A stretch of 64,000 nt of DNA from positions 1 through 64,000 of the forward strand of contig CAZDQE010000005.1 of NCBI GenBank assembly GCA_964507395.1, read 5' to 3'. Shown here piece after piece: positions 26,108 through 34,695 of the stretch. Origin of the DNA: SIG575 sp964507395. GTDB lineage: Bacteria; Bacillota; Clostridia; Oscillospirales; Acutalibacteraceae. Both the position numbers and the translations under genes were made by a program. The first letter of the stretch is position 1; each line of letters opens with the position of its first letter. Below the pieces are notes generated by a model. It worked only from the letters and a program-made list of their open reading frames with translations, ran no database searches and was not told the DNA's origin.

Positions 26108-28063
26108 ATGTTGATAAAAGAAGAATTAAAAAAAGTTCCCCCTTGCAAGTGTCCCAAACTCAGCAAGAAAGAACTTTCAAAAAATCCGACATATTCGGTC
26201 ACAGTAAAGATTTGCGAAGTCCCACACTGTGGCGAAATACTTGTCGCAGACTATTATAGCACAGAAGACAGCGTTTTGCAAGTTCGCTTTTTCAGTGATG
26301 CTAAAAATTACATTTCCTATGTGGTTAATGAAAATAAGTGGACCACAAATGCAATTAGACATTTGCTCCATATCAATTCAAGCGACTATTTCTCTTATAA
26401 GATTTCCGAATACAGTGAGACTCTCGAGTTTCTTGATGTTCCGAAACCATACAACAATTCCAGAGCTTATTATATAGGCAACGAATATTTACGATGTGAG
26501 GGTGTTTTCGGTGTTTGCTCAAAATTCATTCAGGAAATCAACCACGAAAAGCACAGAAAAGCATCAGACAGAAAATGGGAAAAAGAGCAATATCATCATT
26601 CTCTATTTCCCCACATATATTCCGAAAAAGTTAATTTATGGGCCGAAGAAAAGGTTTTTGATACGACATATATATTCCTTACTAAGCTCGATAAAAAACG
26701 CAAGAGAAGAGGTTTGTGCGGACACTGTGGCAAACAGTTCAATGTCCCTGCAGATGTAAAACACAACTCTCCCGGGGAATGTCCGAAGTGTCACAGGAAA
26801 GCAACATTCTGTGCTGACAGGTATAAAACATCAAAAGTTGATAAAGCAACTATCTGTTATCCGTTCAAAAAAGACGGTCAGTTGCTTGTTGAGTGGTCGA
26901 ATGTATATAGGCAATATTTCACAAACGGAAAGCCATATTTCACTTATGACAAATTTGCTCGAACACTTTATCTGAAAGAAAAAGGGGTACAAAAAATTTA
27001 CTCATACGGCACATCAGGTTATTTCTTTTGTTGCAGTGAGTGGTGCTCATGGGGAAGAAAGCCGATATACAGAGAAGCGTTTACATATAGTGAGGAGCTT
27101 CATTCTATTTTCGGAGAGCGTTACTACAATGTTGATTTGAAAAAACTGCTTGAAGAAGAAAAGAATCCGTTTGATTTTATCAAACTTTTGGACAACCTCA
27201 AAAACATACCGCAATCTGAATATCTTTGTAAACTCGGATTGACAATGCTTGCATCACAGCTCACAGAGGATGATTACAATGATGGTAGAGGTTTCTCAAA
27301 ATGCCTCGGTGTAAATCAGCAGTATTTGCCGTTGTATCGTGAGTATAGTGTTACTGCATCTGAGCATAGGGCTATTAAAACGTCGAAGGAGTACCTCACC
27401 CCGTTGTGGTTAGAACAGTATAGAATGCTGAAAAGCATTAAAGACATGTTTTGTGTTGATGATTTGCTTATGCATATGACGATACATAAATTATGCAAAT
27501 ATCTGAAATTACAGCAGGTACTCCGTCCGTCTGAAACATTACCACACATAGCCGTATGGTTAAGAGACTATATCAATATGAACGAATCACTTGATATAAG
27601 ACTATCGAAAAGCAATATGTTCCCTAAAGACATAAAAGCTGCACACGATATCATAAACCAAAGATATCAAATAGTGATGGAAGAGAGAAGAAAGATAGCA
27701 AAAGAAGAGGCTCTCGAACTCGTGTATGATATTTTCGATTGTTATACTAAAAACGGTTATACGGTATTAACACCGAAATCTCGTGAAGATTTCATCAGAG
27801 AAGGACAGGAGCTCAGTCACTGTGTCGGCGGTCAGAGCTATTTCGATAGACATGTTGCCGGTGAAAAAATGATTTTCTTCATTAGGAAGGTTAAAAATCC
27901 CGAAAAAGCATTTTACACAGTAGAAATCGATATGGTGACATTTGTTGTTACGCAGCTTTATGGCTATGGTGACAGACCGGCTACACCTGAAGTTAGAAAA
28001 TTCACAAATGAGTTTGCCCGCTGGCTTAAAGGTGAGAAAAAGAAACTGAGAAAGGCTGGTTAA
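26108..28063 (+). CDS. PcfJ-like protein
   Basis: A 651-residue protein. A zinc ribbon sits in the middle of the N-terminal half (CGHCGKQF ... CPKCHRKA, about 201-225). The C-terminal ~100 residues are the PcfJ domain, with the conserved SHCVGGQSYFDR and IFFIRK blocks (about 575-605). PcfJ proteins occur in conjugative elements and phages; the activity is not established. It lies 11 bases after the pcfK-like gene, inside the replication region. Confidence 0.82.
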   Translation: MLIKEELKKVPPCKCPKLSKKELSKNPTYSVTVKICEVPHCGEILVADYYSTEDSVLQVRFFSDAKNYISYVVNENKWTTNAIRHLLHINSSDYFSYKISEYSETLEFLDVPKPYNNSRAYYIGNEYLRCEGVFGVCSKFIQEINHEKHRKASDRKWEKEQYHHSLFPHIYSEKVNLWAEEKVFDTTYIFLTKLDKKRKRRGLCGHCGKQFNVPADVKHNSPGECPKCHRKATFCADRYKTSKVDKATICYPFKKDGQLLVEWSNVYRQYFTNGKPYFTYDKFARTLYLKEKGVQKIYSYGTSGYFFCCSEWCSWGRKPIYREAFTYSEELHSIFGERYYNVDLKKLLEEEKNPFDFIKLLDNLKNIPQSEYLCKLGLTMLASQLTEDDYNDGRGFSKCLGVNQQYLPLYREYSVTASEHRAIKTSKEYLTPLWLEQYRMLKSIKDMFCVDDLLMHMTIHKLCKYLKLQQVLRPSETLPHIAVWLRDYINMNESLDIRLSKSNMFPKDIKAAHDIINQRYQIVMEERRKIAKEEALELVYDIFDCYTKNGYTVLTPKSREDFIREGQELSHCVGGQSYFDRHVAGEKMIFFIRKVKNPEKAFYTVEIDMVTFVVTQLYGYGDRPATPEVRKFTNEFARWLKGEKKKLRKAG

Positions 28064-28064
28064 A

Positions 28065-28229
28065 ATGGAACGCCAAAGAATATACAGTGTAAAAGGCACT
28101 TCGCTCAATGAAGCAGACAGATTACAAATTGCATCTTTGCTCATTAAAGCAGGATATACAGTAAAAATCGGCAGAGAAAAGCCGAAAGGCTCATATATCT
28201 ACTTTGTTGAATATTGGGAAGAGGAATAA
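28065..28229 (+). CDS. Small hypothetical protein
   Basis: 54 residues, starting MERQRIYSVKGTSLNEADRL and ending EYWEEE. The start codon comes one base after the PcfJ stop, with AAAGG nine bases before it. The alternating pattern suggests a small alpha/beta fold. No family recognised. Confidence 0.6.
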   Translation: MERQRIYSVKGTSLNEADRLQIASLLIKAGYTVKIGREKPKGSYIYFVEYWEEE

Positions 28230-28230
28230 A

Positions 28231-28623
28231 ATGACACTTCGATTAAGTGAAAAGGACCTTAAAACTCTCGGTATAAAGGTACCTGAAAAGCAGACTAAGC
28301 CTAAAAGTAAATACAACTCAAAGAAAATATCTGTTGACGGTATAATCTTTGACAGTCAGGCAGAAGCAAACTATTATTGTCAACTCAAAATATTGCTTAA
28401 AGCAGGGGAGATTGACGGTTTCTGCCGACAGGCAAGGTTTGTTATAACCGAGGGTAAGAACGGAGAGAAAGGCACAGAATATGTCACGGACTTTATTGTG
28501 TTTCTTCCCGGTGGCAAATACAGAATAGTTGATGTAAAAGGTGTAAAAACCGATATATTCAAGTTGAAGGTGAAATGCCTTCGAGAAAAATATCCGAAAT
28601 TAAAAATAGAATTGGAGAGTTGA
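28231..28623 (+). CDS. DUF1064 nuclease-like protein
   Basis: 130 residues of the DUF1064 phage family: KYNSKKISVDGIIFDSQAEA, then YVTDFIVF and KYRIVDVKG, which have the E...D...ExK-like arrangement of endonuclease-fold enzymes such as phage resolvases. It may resolve branched DNA. It starts right after the previous gene (GGAAGAGGA upstream) and stands three bases before the sliding-clamp gene. Confidence 0.8.
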   Translation: MTLRLSEKDLKTLGIKVPEKQTKPKSKYNSKKISVDGIIFDSQAEANYYCQLKILLKAGEIDGFCRQARFVITEGKNGEKGTEYVTDFIVFLPGGKYRIVDVKGVKTDIFKLKVKCLREKYPKLKIELES

Positions 28624-28626
28624 AAA

Positions 28627-29685
28627 ATGATAATCGAAAAAAATATAATCGCAGCTGAACTTAAGAAACTTAAAAATATCACACCGCCGAAAGTATCTGA
28701 TGTAAGCGGTATTCTTTTCAAAGATAATATGCTCATTGCAAACAATCTTCAGGTAGCTGTAACAGCAAAACTTGATGTTGAAACGGATGAAGCGTTTGTT
28801 ATCCCAAGCAAAGCAATTGATATGATTGAAAATCTGCCGGCAGGAGAAATTACTATTACTGAGAGTAATAACAGGCTTACGGTGAAGAGTGAGAAAGGTA
28901 AAAGCACATTCGCAACAATCTCTGTTTCAGATTTTCCACAGACGATTATCCCTGACCTCACAGCTGCAGTAACGCTGTTTAACTATGATGCAGAACAGAT
29001 GTCTGAAGCAATAAGCAAAGTGCTTTATGCAGTTTCTGAAAAATCAACACATCAGATTATGACCGGTGTTTTGATTAAGAGTAACGGTAACCAGATAGAC
29101 ATCATTGGCTGTGATGGTTTCAGAGCCGCATGGAATCAGGCAATATACAACGGCGAAATCAATGCAGTTATTCCGAAACTTTCAATCGTGAATCTGCTCT
29201 CTCTTGACCTTAAGGGAAGCATTGAAATGTTCAACATGAGTACAAACAGAGTAATATTCAAGACTGAGAAATACTCTTTGCAGACACCGGTTCTTGTGGG
29301 GAACTATCTGGACCCAAGGTCTGCCTTTGATACCAGCACATATATTACGGAAATTACCTTTGAAAGAGAAGAACTTCTTGATAGTGTAAAAAGAGCACTT
29401 ATCTGTTCATCGAAAAAAGATGTGATAAGAATAAATCTTGCCACTGTTGAAAAACAAAAGATTGTTGTTACGTTGAACGAGTCAAATGCAGAATTTTGGG
29501 AGGAAATTCCACTTATCGGAAAAATCGAAGAAAACATTGATGTTTCACTGAGTGCAAGATTTTTAATTGATGCGTTAAAAACTTCGACAGATAAAAATAT
29601 GTCTATGTCATACAAGGGTAATCTAAATGCCGTTATCCTAAGAGATAGTGTTATGCAGCAGCTGCTTCTTCCTCTCAGAAAGTGA
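28627..29685 (+). CDS. dnaN: Phage DNA polymerase sliding clamp (beta subunit homologue)
   Basis: A 352-residue homologue of the DNA polymerase III beta clamp, a ring that tethers polymerases and other enzymes to DNA. The three-domain pattern is visible: LKNITPPKVSDVSGILFKDN; the middle-domain block SEAISKVLYAVSEKSTHQIM followed by IGCDGFRAAW; and the third-domain FEREELLDSVKRALI with a hydrophobic C-terminus ending QLLLPLR. The length matches bacterial DnaN. Three nearby genes carry clamp-binding peptides, so this may be a phage clamp with its own clients. Confidence 0.85.
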   Translation: MIIEKNIIAAELKKLKNITPPKVSDVSGILFKDNMLIANNLQVAVTAKLDVETDEAFVIPSKAIDMIENLPAGEITITESNNRLTVKSEKGKSTFATISVSDFPQTIIPDLTAAVTLFNYDAEQMSEAISKVLYAVSEKSTHQIMTGVLIKSNGNQIDIIGCDGFRAAWNQAIYNGEINAVIPKLSIVNLLSLDLKGSIEMFNMSTNRVIFKTEKYSLQTPVLVGNYLDPRSAFDTSTYITEITFEREELLDSVKRALICSSKKDVIRINLATVEKQKIVVTLNESNAEFWEEIPLIGKIEENIDVSLSARFLIDALKTSTDKNMSMSYKGNLNAVILRDSVMQQLLLPLRK

Positions 29686-29695
29686 GGTAACGTTG

Positions 29696-29908
29696 ATGTT
29701 TAAGTGTAATAAAGAACAATGTGTATGGAGATCCTCAACCGGTACTGATGTTGGTTTCTGCTTTATGAGAAGTTGTCCTGAATCAGTTTACGTACCTGAG
29801 CCTAAAAAAGCCAAAAGAACAATCAATTGGTCGGGGTTGATAACAAATCCTGAACGCTTTGACCATAAGAACTATTACAAAAGAAAACTGCTTGAGGTGG
29901 TGCAGTGA
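29696..29908 (+). CDS. Small cysteine-containing protein
   Basis: 70 residues with four cysteines in the first half (KCNKEQC, CFMRSC), spacing that suggests a metal site, and a basic C-terminus (NYYKRKLLEVV). GAGGTAACG precedes the ATG. It overlaps the next gene as TGATG. Confidence 0.6.
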   Translation: MFKCNKEQCVWRSSTGTDVGFCFMRSCPESVYVPEPKKAKRTINWSGLITNPERFDHKNYYKRKLLEVVQ

Positions 29909-30792
29909 TGGATGAACAACTTACTTTGTTTGATGAAACACCCGAAAATACACCGCAAAATCCTTTCGAATGCCCCTTCGCCAATGATGGTCAACATCAT
30001 TGGTGGAGTAGCAGGAACACTCATCTATGCCATTCTGCGGTTGATTGCAGTCATTGTTACATAACAAATGTCATGGCTTTAAGACAGAAAAATAAACTCC
30101 ATCAAAGAAAGAGTGTGTTTCATTGCAAGTACAACATAAGAGAAGAAGATGTCAAAACTGAATATGGAGAATTTGCTCACAAGTGTGAAATTACAGGAAA
30201 TAAATGGAAAACAAAAGCTTGGAATAGCAGAGAAGATTATTACACTAATCCAATAAACGTTCCGTGTAAATTTTGCGATTTACCAAGTTGTGATAAATGT
30301 ATTTTTCGAAAAGAAGTATCAGAACAGAATCCATACGGATGTTGCGGTTCCTGTGCTCACAGGCTTTTCTGCCGAGACAGTAAACATAAAGATTTGGGAA
30401 CAGTCACGCCGGAATCGTTTATTGCAATGGAGAGAGCTAAGCTTTCGGAAGAACCTAAATATCCCGAAACGGACCTTTCAAAGGGACAATGCAAGAAAAC
30501 ATATCACAGTGATTGTCCTCATTATCTCGGTTATATGTATTCCACAAGCGGAGCATACATCAAATGTGCCTGTACAGAGGAAAAGCTGAAAACAGAAGTG
30601 TTTACGGCAATCTGCAATCAACATTTTAGGGCATATCACCCAAACAGAAAAGGAAGCGACTGCCTGAACTGTGCAGATTATTATACTGCTGAAAGTTTTG
30701 AAAAGAGAGAAATCTACAAAACCGGTAATTTCGGTGCTTATTGTCACGAAACAATCGGACGAAAGACGAATTATGAACATACTACAACTTAA
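29908..30792 (+). CDS. Cysteine-rich protein with N-terminal clamp-binding motif
   Basis: A 294-residue protein with more than 20 cysteines in CxxC and CxxxxC groupings (CSHCY, CKFCDLPSCDKC, CCGSCAHRLFC, CLNC), so several zinc or iron-sulfur sites are likely. The start MDEQLTLF holds a canonical QLTLF clamp-binding peptide. No known family is recognised. The ATG at 29908 overlaps the preceding stop. It overlaps the following PAPS-reductase-like gene by 20 bases. Confidence 0.65.
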   Translation: MDEQLTLFDETPENTPQNPFECPFANDGQHHWWSSRNTHLCHSAVDCSHCYITNVMALRQKNKLHQRKSVFHCKYNIREEDVKTEYGEFAHKCEITGNKWKTKAWNSREDYYTNPINVPCKFCDLPSCDKCIFRKEVSEQNPYGCCGSCAHRLFCRDSKHKDLGTVTPESFIAMERAKLSEEPKYPETDLSKGQCKKTYHSDCPHYLGYMYSTSGAYIKCACTEEKLKTEVFTAICNQHFRAYHPNRKGSDCLNCADYYTAESFEKREIYKTGNFGAYCHETIGRKTNYEHTTT

Positions 30793-31600
30793 CGAACGGC
30801 TGACGCCGGATGCAAAAAGTAAAATCCTAAAATTAAGGAACTCTGAAAACATAGTAGGTCTTTCAGGCGGTAAAGACAGTATGGCAACTTGTATTCTTCT
30901 TTCAATGCTTGAAATTCCGTTTAAGACCGTTACCGCCGAAGTATGGTGGAAAGAAAACATAACAGGTGAAAATCCATATCACTATGAATTCTTTCACGAA
31001 AAAGCAAAACCGAAACTTGAAAGCTGGGGAATAACCTGTGATTTAGTCAGGTCTGATGTTACTGCTTACCAGTATATAACAACTCCAATAGTCAGAAGTA
31101 ACCACCCTGAAAGAGTTGGTAAGTTAAGAGGCTTTCCGTTATGTGGTAAATGCGGAATACAGCGAGATTGTAAGGTAGGACCGTGTAACCGTTATTACAA
31201 ACAACAGGACACACCCTACAACGTCATTACAGGGATAGCTGCAAACGAAAAAGACAGACTTATATCTAACTTTGCAAACCAAAGAATTTCAATTCTCGAA
31301 CTTCTTGATGTCAGAGAATATGAAACTTATGGCATTTGCAAAAATGAGGGATTATTGAGCCCTACATACAGCTTTTCTGAAAGAGGTGGCTGTTGGTTTT
31401 GTCCTAACCAAAAAATACAAGAATTAGAAATGCTTTACAGAGAGTTTCCACACCTTTGGAACGAACTTATGGAAATCCAGCGTATGCCGAATAAAGTGCA
31501 AGAAAAATTTAACAGAACACAAACACTTTATGACATCGAAGCGGAAATCAACCGAGGTGTACAAATGAAGTGGTTTGTAGGTAATTTTATGGAGGTATAA
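30773..31600 (+). CDS. PAPS reductase-family protein (PP-loop ATPase), copy 1
   Basis: A 275-residue adenine-nucleotide alpha-hydrolase-like protein of the phosphoadenosine phosphosulfate reductase family. The ATP-pyrophosphatase loop is SGGKDSM (about 32-38). Cysteine clusters CGKCGIQRDCKVGPC and GGCWFCPNQ could bind an iron-sulfur cluster. Such phage proteins are usually not sulfate assimilation enzymes; thiolation or adenylation of a nucleic acid is suspected. It starts inside the previous gene and is followed by an ASCH/PUA-like gene. Confidence 0.8.
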   Translation: MNILQLNERLTPDAKSKILKLRNSENIVGLSGGKDSMATCILLSMLEIPFKTVTAEVWWKENITGENPYHYEFFHEKAKPKLESWGITCDLVRSDVTAYQYITTPIVRSNHPERVGKLRGFPLCGKCGIQRDCKVGPCNRYYKQQDTPYNVITGIAANEKDRLISNFANQRISILELLDVREYETYGICKNEGLLSPTYSFSERGGCWFCPNQKIQELEMLYREFPHLWNELMEIQRMPNKVQEKFNRTQTLYDIEAEINRGVQMKWFVGNFMEV

Positions 31601-31603
31601 CAA

Positions 31604-32104
31604 ATGAGTAAAGCAGTTATGTTTAGCATCAACCGACCTCACACCGACAACATTAAAAGTGGTGCAAAAAAGAGTGAATTAAGAACAAGACCACCTAAGA
31701 TAAAAGAGCCGTACAAAGCGTATATTTACGAACCCTTAAAGAACGGCGGTTGCGGTAAGGTTATAGGAGAATTTACAGCATTTAATGAATTTACATATCG
31801 AATGTGTATGGGTGTACCTAAACATTTGGTTTTAAGCGGTTGCATATCGGTAGAGGAAATTTGGTCATATACAAACAAAGGTGAAAAAGATTTAACCGAA
31901 ATATCAATATCTGACCTTATAATCTATGACAAACCGAAAGAGTTGAGTGAATTTAGAAAACCTTGCAATTATGATTTAGGGTGTAAGTGTTGTTCTATGT
32001 ATTTTCCAGGAACAGCGTTCGCAGCACCTTATTGTAAAAATGGCAACTTAGAAATAGCAAGACCGCCACAGTCTTGGTGCTATGTTGAGGAGGTAACGGC
32101 ATAA
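31604..32104 (+). CDS. ASCH/PUA-like domain protein
   Basis: 166 residues. The start (VMFSINRPHTDNIKSGAKKSELR, which resembles the KPxxAxxIlsG block of ASCH domains) and GKVIGEFTA identify a PUA-like fold, usually an RNA- or modified-nucleotide-binding module. Cysteines CKCC and CKN lie near the end. Its place directly after a PAPS-reductase-like gene fits a role with modified nucleic acid, by inference. Confidence 0.7.
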   Translation: MSKAVMFSINRPHTDNIKSGAKKSELRTRPPKIKEPYKAYIYEPLKNGGCGKVIGEFTAFNEFTYRMCMGVPKHLVLSGCISVEEIWSYTNKGEKDLTEISISDLIIYDKPKELSEFRKPCNYDLGCKCCSMYFPGTAFAAPYCKNGNLEIARPPQSWCYVEEVTA

Positions 32105-32274
32105 TGCAAGAATATTGTTGTAGATTTAGGTGTATATCGCAAGAAAACTGCACTGACTATGAAGAAGGTTGTAGCGAGGTACAATGCGGATTTCAATATG
32201 ATTGTGAATTTTGCAGATACCAAGACGATTGCGAAAATGCGTTTGAGGAAAGTGAGGTCGAAACAGATGATTGA
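32104..32274 (+). CDS. Tiny cysteine-rich protein
   Basis: 56 residues with nine cysteines (MQEYCCRFRC, ENCTDYEEGC, CEFCRYQDDC). The stop-start overlap with the previous gene is one base. It resembles the 52-residue protein at 32721, which also has a CEFCRYQDDC-like block. Probably a metal-binding knuckle; no family recognised. Confidence 0.6.
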   Translation: MQEYCCRFRCISQENCTDYEEGCSEVQCGFQYDCEFCRYQDDCENAFEESEVETDD

Positions 32275-32443
32275 AGTCGAAGGATATAAAGCATTTCATG
32301 GTGTCATGAGAATCACACCAAAAAACAAGCAATTCCCTGCATTTACGCTTGAATGCGACTGGTTGTATAAACCGGAATATCATTGCTGGTACGGTGACGG
32401 CAGGTCATTCCCCGCAGGAATTTGTGAGGTGGTAAGTGAATGA
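32267..32443 (+). CDS. Small hypothetical protein
   Basis: 58 residues (MIEVEGYKAFHGVMRITPKN ...), with strands, aromatic residues and WYGDGRSFPAGIC near the end. GAGGTCGAAAC precedes the ATG. Similar tiny proteins occur in early regions of Clostridia phages. Function unknown. Confidence 0.6.
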   Translation: MIEVEGYKAFHGVMRITPKNKQFPAFTLECDWLYKPEYHCWYGDGRSFPAGICEVVSE

Positions 32444-32724
32444 AAATCACAGGCAATAATTTAACATTGACTGTTGACGGAGCTTTGGGACATTTCCCTG
32501 AAAAATTTGTTAAAACAGCAATTGAAAAACAGCTTTCGAAAAAGGTTATAGAACAGACAGAAGAAGATAGGGAGTTTATTGACTATGTTTGTCCGTGTTG
32601 TAAAACAACTCTGCAACAGTGCATTAAACCAGAAAAAAGGCTGAGATTTCACAGTGGAACAATTCATAAATATAAATGCTGTCCCGACTGCGGACAGGCT
32701 TTAGATTGGAGTGATATCGAGTGA
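32440..32724 (+). CDS. Small zinc-ribbon protein
   Basis: 94 residues with a C-terminal zinc ribbon: CPCCKTTLQQC and CCPDCGQALDW. Overlaps its neighbours by four bases on each side. The function is unknown. Confidence 0.6.
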   Translation: MKITGNNLTLTVDGALGHFPEKFVKTAIEKQLSKKVIEQTEEDREFIDYVCPCCKTTLQQCIKPEKRLRFHSGTIHKYKCCPDCGQALDWSDIE

Positions 32725-32879
32725 ACAGATGTAACGGGTGCGAGTTTTACAACGATTGCGAATATGCAGATAACTATAATTTTTGTGATGATTGCAAAGA
32801 CTCTATTTACTGTTCAATACGGAGTGTTTCGTGTAAGGCAGGATATGACATCGAATGTAATAACGGATTTGAGGAGTGA
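32721..32879 (+). CDS. Tiny cysteine-rich protein
   Basis: 52 residues with nine cysteines (NRCNGCEFYNDCEY, CDDCKDSIYC). GTG start overlapping the previous stop. It is similar in layout to the protein at 32104-32274, so the two may be paralogues. Confidence 0.55.
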   Translation: MNRCNGCEFYNDCEYADNYNFCDDCKDSIYCSIRSVSCKAGYDIECNNGFEE

Positions 32880-32884
32880 CCAAA

Positions 32885-33436
32885 ATGACCGATAATGATA
32901 TGATTAAATACTTACATGACCACGGCTTGACAAATGGTTGTTCTCTTGGACACCACTCAGGGAAAAATGATTTAATTGCTGACCGTTTGCTTTCACTTGT
33001 CGAAGAAAACAACCGCCAAAAGGCAGAGATTGAAGCTCTTATCGCAGGCCAGGAAACTTTGCAGAAATGCATAGCGGAGAAAGATGCAGAGATTGAGAGC
33101 ATAACCGAAAAATTCAACTGTCAGCAAACCGTTTACGCTGATTTGAGCAAGATTATTAAAGATAAGAACACAGAGATTGAAAAGTTGAGAGAACTCAAAG
33201 AACAACTTGAAGTAAAATCGAGCGAAGAGATACACAGTTTGTATGCAGAAATCAGAACGCTGAAAAAGACAAATGATTCTTATACAGACGAGTGTAATAA
33301 ACTTTTAAGCCTTATTCCTAAAGCAAGAGCCGAAGCCGTCAAAGAGTTTTCGGAGAAAGTCAAAGAAAAAATATCCTGCTATGATTGGGTTTATGTTGAC
33401 GAGCTAATGAAAGAAATGGTGGGTGATGAGGAATGA
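32885..33436 (+). CDS. Coiled-coil protein
   Basis: 183 residues, mostly coiled coil (about 40-145: NRQKAEIEALIAGQETLQKC and on), ending with a segment common in phage hypothetical proteins (EAVKEFSEKVKEK). GAGGAG sits eight bases before the ATG. A structural or adaptor role is possible. Confidence 0.65.
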   Translation: MTDNDMIKYLHDHGLTNGCSLGHHSGKNDLIADRLLSLVEENNRQKAEIEALIAGQETLQKCIAEKDAEIESITEKFNCQQTVYADLSKIIKDKNTEIEKLRELKEQLEVKSSEEIHSLYAEIRTLKKTNDSYTDECNKLLSLIPKARAEAVKEFSEKVKEKISCYDWVYVDELMKEMVGDEE

Positions 33437-33618
33437 CATACACATCAAAAAACAAAAGATTTTCAATTACAACTGAAATGAAACAATTTTGTTTTATCCC
33501 ATCAATCGGCATTACTTATAACAGAAGTAAAATAAGCGGATTCAATTACGGAATAGCATTTATGTTTGCTTGTGTTAATTGTGTTTTCCGTTTCGGAAGG
33601 AGTGACAACAATGCATGA
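33433..33618 (+). CDS. Small hypothetical protein
   Basis: 61 residues with a hydrophobic patch (GIAFMFACVNCVFRFG) and otherwise basic. ATGA overlap with the previous gene. No family recognised. Confidence 0.5.
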   Translation: MTYTSKNKRFSITTEMKQFCFIPSIGITYNRSKISGFNYGIAFMFACVNCVFRFGRSDNNA

Positions 33619-33862
33619 ATTAAAACCCTGCCCGTTTTGTGGTGGACAAGCAATATTCAGAACAATTGGAAACATTAGTAACACTATAGGATTTGGATGT
33701 AAATTTCAGATTGTGTGTAAAGAGTGCGGACTCGTATATCCCAAAAAATATTCTATTCTTTTCAAAATGAATGAAGATGGAGAACTGACACCTTTATTAG
33801 GTTCGGAAGATGTAATATCAAATGCAATAAAAGATTGGGATGAAAGAGGGAAAAAACAATGA
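33611..33862 (+). CDS. Lar-like restriction alleviation family protein
   Basis: 83 residues with the CPFCGG start (ELKPCPFCGGQA), a second CKECG pair and the closing NAIKDWDER. This is the pattern of the Lar family, named after the Rac prophage protein that relieves type I restriction. The zinc fold is clear; anti-restriction activity is inferred from the family name only. Confidence 0.75.
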   Translation: MHELKPCPFCGGQAIFRTIGNISNTIGFGCKFQIVCKECGLVYPKKYSILFKMNEDGELTPLLGSEDVISNAIKDWDERGKKQ

Positions 33863-34278
33863 CTGACGGATATTATTATTGTTTGAATTGCCATAGCGAA
33901 ATTACGCCAGACTATAATGAACACTGTAGTTTCTGTGGAACGTGTGCGATTGCAGTACCCGGAGATTATACCAATGAGGAAGTCGAAAGAGCTTTTGACT
34001 TGCTGAATAAAGAACAGGAAGGCAAGATAATCGTACCGCCTTGCAAGGTGGGGGATATCGTGTATAGCAACGATTTAGACCCACGATTTGATGTTGAAAT
34101 CGAAAGAATTGTTATTGAAGAAAACGTAATAACATTTGAGTGGGTACAGTACGAAAAAGGTTATGAAGTAACCGAGTTTTGGGACGAAGGCGAGTTTTCA
34201 CTTGACGATTTCGGCAAAACCGTCTTTCGCACCAAAGAAGAAGCCGAGAAAGCGTTGAAAGAGAGGAAAGAAAAGTGA
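33859..34278 (+). CDS. Hypothetical phage protein with zinc finger
   Basis: 139 residues: CLNCHSEITPDYNEHCSFCG at the start, then a KVGDIVYSNDLD block and a C-terminal FRTKEEAEKALKER common to small Clostridia phage proteins. The middle looks like a small SH3-like barrel. Function unknown. ATGA overlap with the neighbour. Confidence 0.65.
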   Translation: MTDGYYYCLNCHSEITPDYNEHCSFCGTCAIAVPGDYTNEEVERAFDLLNKEQEGKIIVPPCKVGDIVYSNDLDPRFDVEIERIVIEENVITFEWVQYEKGYEVTEFWDEGEFSLDDFGKTVFRTKEEAEKALKERKEK

Positions 34279-34460
34279 TAACAGAAAAACAAAAAGTATT
34301 GCTTGAAGTTGCTTATGACCTTATAAATAAGGTTTTTGCAGAGTTATGCAAAACTACGAAAAGAGGATATGAAGATGATTTATTATATGAATTAGTGGAT
34401 ATTATGAAAAAAATTATAAAGTGTACGGCACAAAAGAAAGAAGGTGCTGACAATGGCTGA
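34275..34460 (+). CDS. Small helical protein
   Basis: 61 residues, GTG start overlapping the previous stop, predicted all-helical with a basic end (KKIIKCTAQKKEG). No family recognised. Confidence 0.5.
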   Translation: MITEKQKVLLEVAYDLINKVFAELCKTTKRGYEDDLLYELVDIMKKIIKCTAQKKEGADNG

Positions 34461-34680
34461 ATTAAACGGTGTATTTGTAACAAGACAGCGACTTGTAGGG
34501 AACACTCTGTATGTCAGGTTTTCTGATGGCTCTGTAAAAACATACGATGCAGTGAAACTCGGATGTAAATGGTTTCAGATGAGCAACGATGCATTTTTCA
34601 GAATATATGGCTTCAACTTCAATCCTTGTGAGTATATTGGCTTATATGAAAAATGCAGAAAAATAGTTCACGGAGTTTAA
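34453..34680 (+). CDS. Small KTSC-like hypothetical protein
   Basis: 75 residues. The central block LYVRFSDGSVKTYDAV resembles small strand-rich KTSC-type domains seen in phages. It overlaps the previous gene. Function unknown. Confidence 0.55.
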   Translation: MAELNGVFVTRQRLVGNTLYVRFSDGSVKTYDAVKLGCKWFQMSNDAFFRIYGFNFNPCEYIGLYEKCRKIVHGV

Positions 34681-34695
34681 AGAAAGGAATAACAG

